A stretch of 8,698 bases of DNA. It comes from Thermoprotei archaeon. Its GTDB lineage: Archaea; Thermoproteota; Thermoprotei_A; Sulfolobales; Ignisphaeraceae. The notes beneath the pieces are model-generated. The model did no database searches, was not told the origin of the DNA, and saw nothing but the letters and a program-made list of their open reading frames with translations. Below are positions 5,563 through 8,698 of this stretch, piece by piece (position 1 is the stretch's first letter; each line of letters opens with the position of its first letter). The position numbers and the translations under genes were made by a program. The stretch spans positions 1 through 8,698 of the forward strand of contig QMWY01000036.1 of the NCBI GenBank assembly GCA_003661865.1. Reading direction: 5' to 3'.

Positions 5563-6873
5563 TTACCCGGATATCTTGCGGTATACCAGGAACACGGCTA
5601 CTAGCGCTATTATCAGACCTATCACCGATATCGCGTAGAGCACTGGTAGCTGGCCCGCTATCGCGGATGCCTGGTCTGAGGCTGCCGACGCCTTCTTGGT
5701 CAGGTCCTCAACGGTCTTCTGGAAGTTCTCGATGCTCTTCTGCAGGCTGCCTATAGTCCCCTGCAGGCTGTTGATAGTGCTCGTCAGGCCCTCAAGGGTC
5801 TTGATCCTGCTCTTAAGGTCATCAACAACGCTCTTCAGCTTAGATATCTCATCCGCATTGCTGCTGGCCTTACCCTCAACACTCTTGAGGCTGCTCTCCA
5901 GGGTCCCTAGCTTGCTCTCTAGGTCCGATATCTTGCTCGAGAGCTCATCAACCTTCGCCTTCAGCGTAGAGACATCTCCCGTAATTGTCCCGAGGTCGCT
6001 GCTAACACTGTCCACAGTATCCTTGAGCTTGCTGAGCTCAGAGCTGAGCCCGCTTAGCTCATCGGTGAGCTCCTTAACCTTGGTCTCCAGCTCCTTAACC
6101 GTTGAGCTTAGTGCCGAGAGCTCGGCTACAGTGGTCCCTATCTCCTCTACCTTACCGCTGATTGTCTCAAGCTTAGAGGAGAGGTCCTCTACCTTGCTGC
6201 TTAGGTCGCTGATCGCAGTATTGAGCTTGTCTATGGAGGTCTGTAGCGATGTAACTATGGACTCGATGCTTATCAGCTGTATTGTACCGACATCGTTAAT
6301 ACCCACCTTCGCTTCAACGGTTATCTCTCTGGATATGAACCCAGCCTTGGATACACGGATAGTGTATGTGCCCTCGCTGAGGTATAGCTGGAAACACCCG
6401 CTTGCATCAGTATGAGTGGTAGTTCCCGTCTCTACTACACTTATCTCGGCGCCTGCAACAGGGTTGTTAGACTCATCGACAACAACGCCCGTTACTGTTG
6501 CTAAAGGCGCTAGGCGGAATGTAGTTGTTGCTGTGTATGTGCTTATCTGCGCCTTCACAGTATATTCTCCGAACGCCCACTTTTCGCCATAGGGTATGGT
6601 TGGTGGTAACACCATTTCATAGCGGTACACGCCATTGGCGTCACTCTTCACGATCTTAAAGTCCACATCTCCCTTAGGCCCCGTTACTGTTATCGATATA
6701 TAGCTATTTGCAGGTGCCGTGCCCGTAATCACTACGACCTCTCCAGGTCTATACACATCTTTATCGGTGCTCACGGTGATAGCCACCTGAGCTGTTACAG
6801 CAACACCTGCAACAGCACCGATTATTACGGCTAGTATTGCTATGGCCATTATCGCCTTATTCACGTACCTCAC
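5563..6873 (-). CDS. SlaB-like S-layer stalk/anchor protein (signal peptide, beta domains, coiled coil, C-terminal membrane helix)
   Basis: A 436-residue surface protein. Residues 1-28 are a Sec signal peptide (RYVNK, then a hydrophobic run, cleavage probably after VTA28). Residues about 30-122 form an Ig/MG2-like beta-sandwich (STDKDVYRPGE). Residues about 125-200 form a carboxypeptidase-regulatory-like domain (VTGVVVDESNNPVAGAEI, GTYTIRVSKAGF) with a single Cys160. Residues 203-402 are a nearly perfect coiled coil, and 411-430 a membrane helix followed by the short basic tail YRKISG. Beta domains outward, coiled-coil stalk and C-terminal anchor is the plan of Sulfolobales SlaB, which holds the SlaA lattice above the membrane, and here too it follows a SlaA-like gene. 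No N-x-S/T site is seen. The GTG start is fixed by a GAGGTG 8 nt upstream; its own promoter implies expression separate from the SlaA-like gene. The family assignment rests on architecture and context rather than strong residue identity. Confidence 0.85.
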   Translation of the reverse strand: MRYVNKAIMAIAILAVIIGAVAGVAVTAQVAITVSTDKDVYRPGEVVVITGTAPANSYISITVTGPKGDVDFKIVKSDANGVYRYEMVLPPTIPYGEKWAFGEYTVKAQISTYTATTTFRLAPLATVTGVVVDESNNPVAGAEISVVETGTTTHTDASGCFQLYLSEGTYTIRVSKAGFISREITVEAKVGINDVGTIQLISIESIVTSLQTSIDKLNTAISDLSSKVEDLSSKLETISGKVEEIGTTVAELSALSSTVKELETKVKELTDELSGLSSELSKLKDTVDSVSSDLGTITGDVSTLKAKVDELSSKISDLESKLGTLESSLKSVEGKASSNADEISKLKSVVDDLKSRIKTLEGLTSTINSLQGTIGSLQKSIENFQKTVEDLTKKASAASDQASAIAGQLPVLYAISVIGLIIALVAVFLVYRKISG

Positions 6874-6881
6874 CTTGTACG

Positions 6882-6887
6882 CACCTC
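6882..6887 (-). promoter_or_regulatory. Ribosome binding site GAGGTG of the SlaB-like gene
   Basis: GAGGTG on the minus strand, 8 nt before the GTG start, identical in sequence and spacing to the psmB site. It supports a high translation rate and fixes the start. Confidence 0.8.
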
Positions 6888-6914
6888 AGTTGATACGTGT
6901 ATATGGAGAGCCGG

Positions 6915-6925
6915 ATTAATATTTA
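6915..6925 (-). promoter_or_regulatory. TATA box of the SlaB-like gene
   Basis: TAAATATTAAT on the minus strand is the most A/T-rich hexamer-scale block in the 127-bp gap. A start about 26 bp downstream falls near 6894, leaving a leader of about 20 nt that contains the ribosome site. It sits after the SlaA-like stop and its T-tract, so the SlaB-like gene can be transcribed independently. Confidence 0.65.
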
Positions 6926-6960
6926 GGCTCAACACATAGCCAGGCAGGAGGACGTTGGGC

Positions 6961-6969
6961 AAAAATTTG
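6961..6969 (-). terminator. Putative T-tract terminator of the SlaA-like gene
   Basis: The minus strand reads CAAATTTTT about 32-40 nt past the TGA stop of the SlaA-like gene and before the SlaB-like promoter. A short T-rich run is the usual archaeal termination signal. It may be partial, letting some transcripts continue into the downstream gene. Confidence 0.5.
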
Positions 6970-7000
6970 TTTTGGAATATGTTTAAGGTGTTCATGGCGC

Positions 7001-8698
7001 TCACTCAGTTACAGTTAGAGAGGTGGTGAATGGCACCTTCTCAGTCATTGGTGTTCTATCGCTCAGACTCTTGACTATGTATACCTCTACTATGTATGTT
7101 CCTGGCGTACCGGCCTCCCAGGTGAATCCCGCAGTAACGGTCTTCCCAGCAACTATGTATACCGCAAGCTGATAATCCATCTTTATTGCAACACCCTTAG
7201 CATCTCTGATCACTAGGATCACAGACACTGTATGATCACTGATGTCTCTGTTCCTGATGTCGACGTTTATTCCTACGAGTTCACCTGGCTTGATCACAGT
7301 TTTCGGTGCACCAGTGTTGGGATCTACTATTGATATAGCGGTGGGTTCCATAGGTGTTGGGGGTATGTAACCTACAGAGATCTCGTGTGTTATCACCTTA
7401 GACTCTCCCGTTATTCCATAGTCTGCTGGATACTCATCCTTGTACTCAATGGTTATCTTGTCGCCTAGCTTGGCATAGATGTAGCCAGTCCTGGTTATGG
7501 CATCGGTGGAGTCGGAGATCTTAAGCTCGGTTACGAAGTACCCGCTGTCGGTATCATTCTCGAATACCTCCACTCTCTTTCCTATTGAATCGCTTGTGGA
7601 GTATACCCTTATATAGATCTTGTCGCGCTCATCCGGCTTCTTGTTCTGGTCGGGGTCGTAGATCACGATCTTCACTATGTCACCGACGTTGAAGGTATTG
7701 GTCTCCTCAGTACCCTTATAGGTCTTGATTATACTATCCCAGCTTGTGAAGCTAACAGTTGTGCTCACGATCCTTACGCTGCCCTTCTCATCCACGGGAT
7801 CTCTGTATAGGAACGTTATTGACTTCCCTAGGAGGTACTTTACATCGGCCTCAGGTATCACGTTGTTGTCCTTGAGCAGGCTCAGTATCTCGTCGACAGT
7901 TATCTCGAAGGTGAAGTTACCCGTACTGACGTCAGTCTCCTCAGCGTTGTAGGTGCTCGGCAGCTCTATCACGGTGCCATCCCAAGCCCTGATGAATATA
8001 GTGTCCTCGGTCTCTATAGTGTCTGCTGTGTCTGGATCCTTGTTCTGGTCGCGATCCTGTATTGTGACCACTATTGATGCACCGGGACCATACTCCTTCT
8101 TGTTGGTCATTATCTTAGCAGTGTAGGACTTCACAGCTATGCTAACCTTGTACTCCTCGCCGGTGTCTGGCCAGCTTGTTGCTGTACTAGGCACGTACTC
8201 TGGTGTTTCGTCGGTGTAGCTGATTGTTACCTCAGCTCCGGGCTCGATGGTTAGAGTCGTTGAGTCTATAGTTACTGTTCCAGCGATGGTAAGCTCTAGC
8301 TCAAATACACCGCTGCTCTCGCTGGTCTCCTCTAATGTGACTTCTTTATCACCTATCTTGATCGTTACCTCATCAATACTGCTGTTGTCAAGGTTGCAGT
8401 CTGGGCACGCTAGCTTTATCAAGACCTTATCTCCGTAATCCACGGTTACGCTACTGCTACCATTCACTGTCAGTTCAGCGCCGTATACTCTGAAGTACAG
8501 CGTTACAGATGCAGATGCTCCGTACTCATTGGTGTACTCTATCACTAGCTTACCATTCTTGAAGTAAGGCTTCAGTGCATCACTGCTGATAGTTACGGTT
8601 CCGGTGAACACTCCGGTATCAATATCAGTCTCCTCAAGGGAGCTTACGGTTACCTCACCAGTGCCTGCTGTGCCGCTCCAGAATACGTACTCCTTTCC
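7001..8698 (-). CDS. SlaA-like S-layer lattice protein, C-terminal 565 residues (5' end outside the window)
   Basis: The frame is open to the right edge, so the start and signal peptide are missing; the GTG at 8609-8611 is an internal valine codon, since homologous sequence continues upstream of it. The fragment is all-beta and built from repeated Ig-like domains of about 120-130 residues: one partial (to about 72), then about 73-190, 192-319, 320-445, and a CARDB-like C-terminal domain at about 453-565. Four copies of an E-x-x-x-x-(S/T)-G-x-F motif begin at residues 22, 123, 253 and 380. Two aspartate loops, DRDQNKDPDTAD (215-226) and DPDQNKKPDERD (348-359), look like Ca2+ sites; the matching loop of the second domain is ACPDCNLDN (97-105). 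Four N-x-S/T sites (79, 105, 261, 381) allow glycosylation. There is no C-terminal membrane helix, so attachment would depend on the SlaB-like product encoded downstream. These repeats are typical of crenarchaeal S-layer proteins. The coding DNA is visibly more A/T-rich than the housekeeping genes. Confidence 0.85.
   Translation of the reverse strand, partial: GKEYVFWSGTAGTGEVTVSSLEETDIDTGVFTGTVTISSDALKPYFKNGKLVIEYTNEYGASASVTLYFRVYGAELTVNGSSSVTVDYGDKVLIKLACPDCNLDNSSIDEVTIKIGDKEVTLEETSESSGVFELELTIAGTVTIDSTTLTIEPGAEVTISYTDETPEYVPSTATSWPDTGEEYKVSIAVKSYTAKIMTNKKEYGPGASIVVTIQDRDQNKDPDTADTIETEDTIFIRAWDGTVIELPSTYNAEETDVSTGNFTFEITVDEILSLLKDNNVIPEADVKYLLGKSITFLYRDPVDEKGSVRIVSTTVSFTSWDSIIKTYKGTEETNTFNVGDIVKIVIYDPDQNKKPDERDKIYIRVYSTSDSIGKRVEVFENDTDSGYFVTELKISDSTDAITRTGYIYAKLGDKITIEYKDEYPADYGITGESKVITHEISVGYIPPTPMEPTAISIVDPNTGAPKTVIKPGELVGINVDIRNRDISDHTVSVILVIRDAKGVAIKMDYQLAVYIVAGKTVTAGFTWEAGTPGTYIVEVYIVKSLSDRTPMTEKVPFTTSLTVTE
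7535..8635 (-). repeat. Four-fold protein repeat motif (E-x-x-x-x-(S/T)-G-x-F) of the SlaA-like lattice domains
   Basis: EETDIDTGVF (8606-8635), EETSESSGVF (8303-8332), EETDVSTGNF (7913-7942) and ENDTDSGYF (7535-7561) occur at the same place in successive beta domains, a little before the next beta-strand pair. Spacing is about 100, 130 and 127 residues. The DNA of the copies is clearly diverged, so these are old domain duplications rather than recent DNA repeats. Confidence 0.8.

Noticed and set aside
5696..6415. Long open frame (239 codons) on the plus strand, rich in Ser/Leu/Val.
   Set aside because: It lies entirely antisense to the coiled-coil gene. Its open frame and composition follow from the repetitive Leu/Ser/Lys heptad codons on the other strand, and it resembles no protein family.
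8609..8611. GTG as a start codon for the SlaA-like protein.
   Set aside because: The frame continues to the window edge, and the upstream codons encode EETDIDTG, the first half of the repeat motif that this GTG completes. It is an internal valine and the gene is simply cut by the window.

Overview
The window looks like a piece of a hyperthermophilic crenarchaeal (Thermoproteota) chromosome, most plausibly Desulfurococcales or a near relative. The grounds are: an archaeal lipid gene (glycerol-1-phosphate dehydrogenase) that closely resembles the Sulfolobus enzyme; a proteasome beta subunit followed directly by the archaeal KH/beta-CASP nuclease aCPSF1; AGG/ATA-rich codon use; GTG and TTG starts behind GAGGTG-type ribosome sites; TATA-box promoters; and a two-protein surface layer of the SlaA/SlaB kind. 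The exact genus is not determined. I see no tRNA, rRNA, CRISPR array, insertion sequence or phage gene.

Layout. Positions 2-223 (+) hold the 3' end of a nucleotidyltransferase gene, probably an archaeal FAD synthase type, whose tail overlaps the tail of the next gene by 27 bp. Positions 197-2831 (-) form a two-gene operon: an active-type proteasome beta subunit (psmB), then the transcription-termination nuclease aCPSF1/FttA. Divergent from it, across a 109-bp promoter region that appears to share one TATA element, lies egsA (2941-3999, +), the enzyme that sets the stereochemistry of archaeal membrane lipids; a five-codon reading frame ends immediately before its TTG start. A long-type archaeal FKBP prolyl isomerase (4050-4787, -) and a CYTH/triphosphate-tunnel enzyme (4897-5514, +) diverge from a second promoter region.

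The right third (5563-8698, -) is the cell-surface locus. Upstream is the C-terminal 565 residues of a large secreted protein made of repeated beta-sandwich domains with DPDQN-type putative metal loops and a recurring E-x-x-x-x-(S/T)-G-x-F motif; it has no membrane anchor. Downstream, with its own promoter and ribosome site, is a 436-residue protein with a signal peptide, two small beta domains, about 200 residues of coiled coil and a C-terminal membrane helix. This is the architecture and gene order of SlaA (lattice) and SlaB (stalk/anchor). The proposed picture is a SlaA-like lattice held roughly 30 nm above the membrane by a SlaB-like coiled-coil stalk.

The housekeeping genes are individually well-known families. 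The parts most worth following up are the S-layer pair (its unusually regular coiled coil, the cysteine-substituted loop, the decoupled expression signals), the mini-ORF before egsA, and the hairpin or T-rich structures at gene ends.
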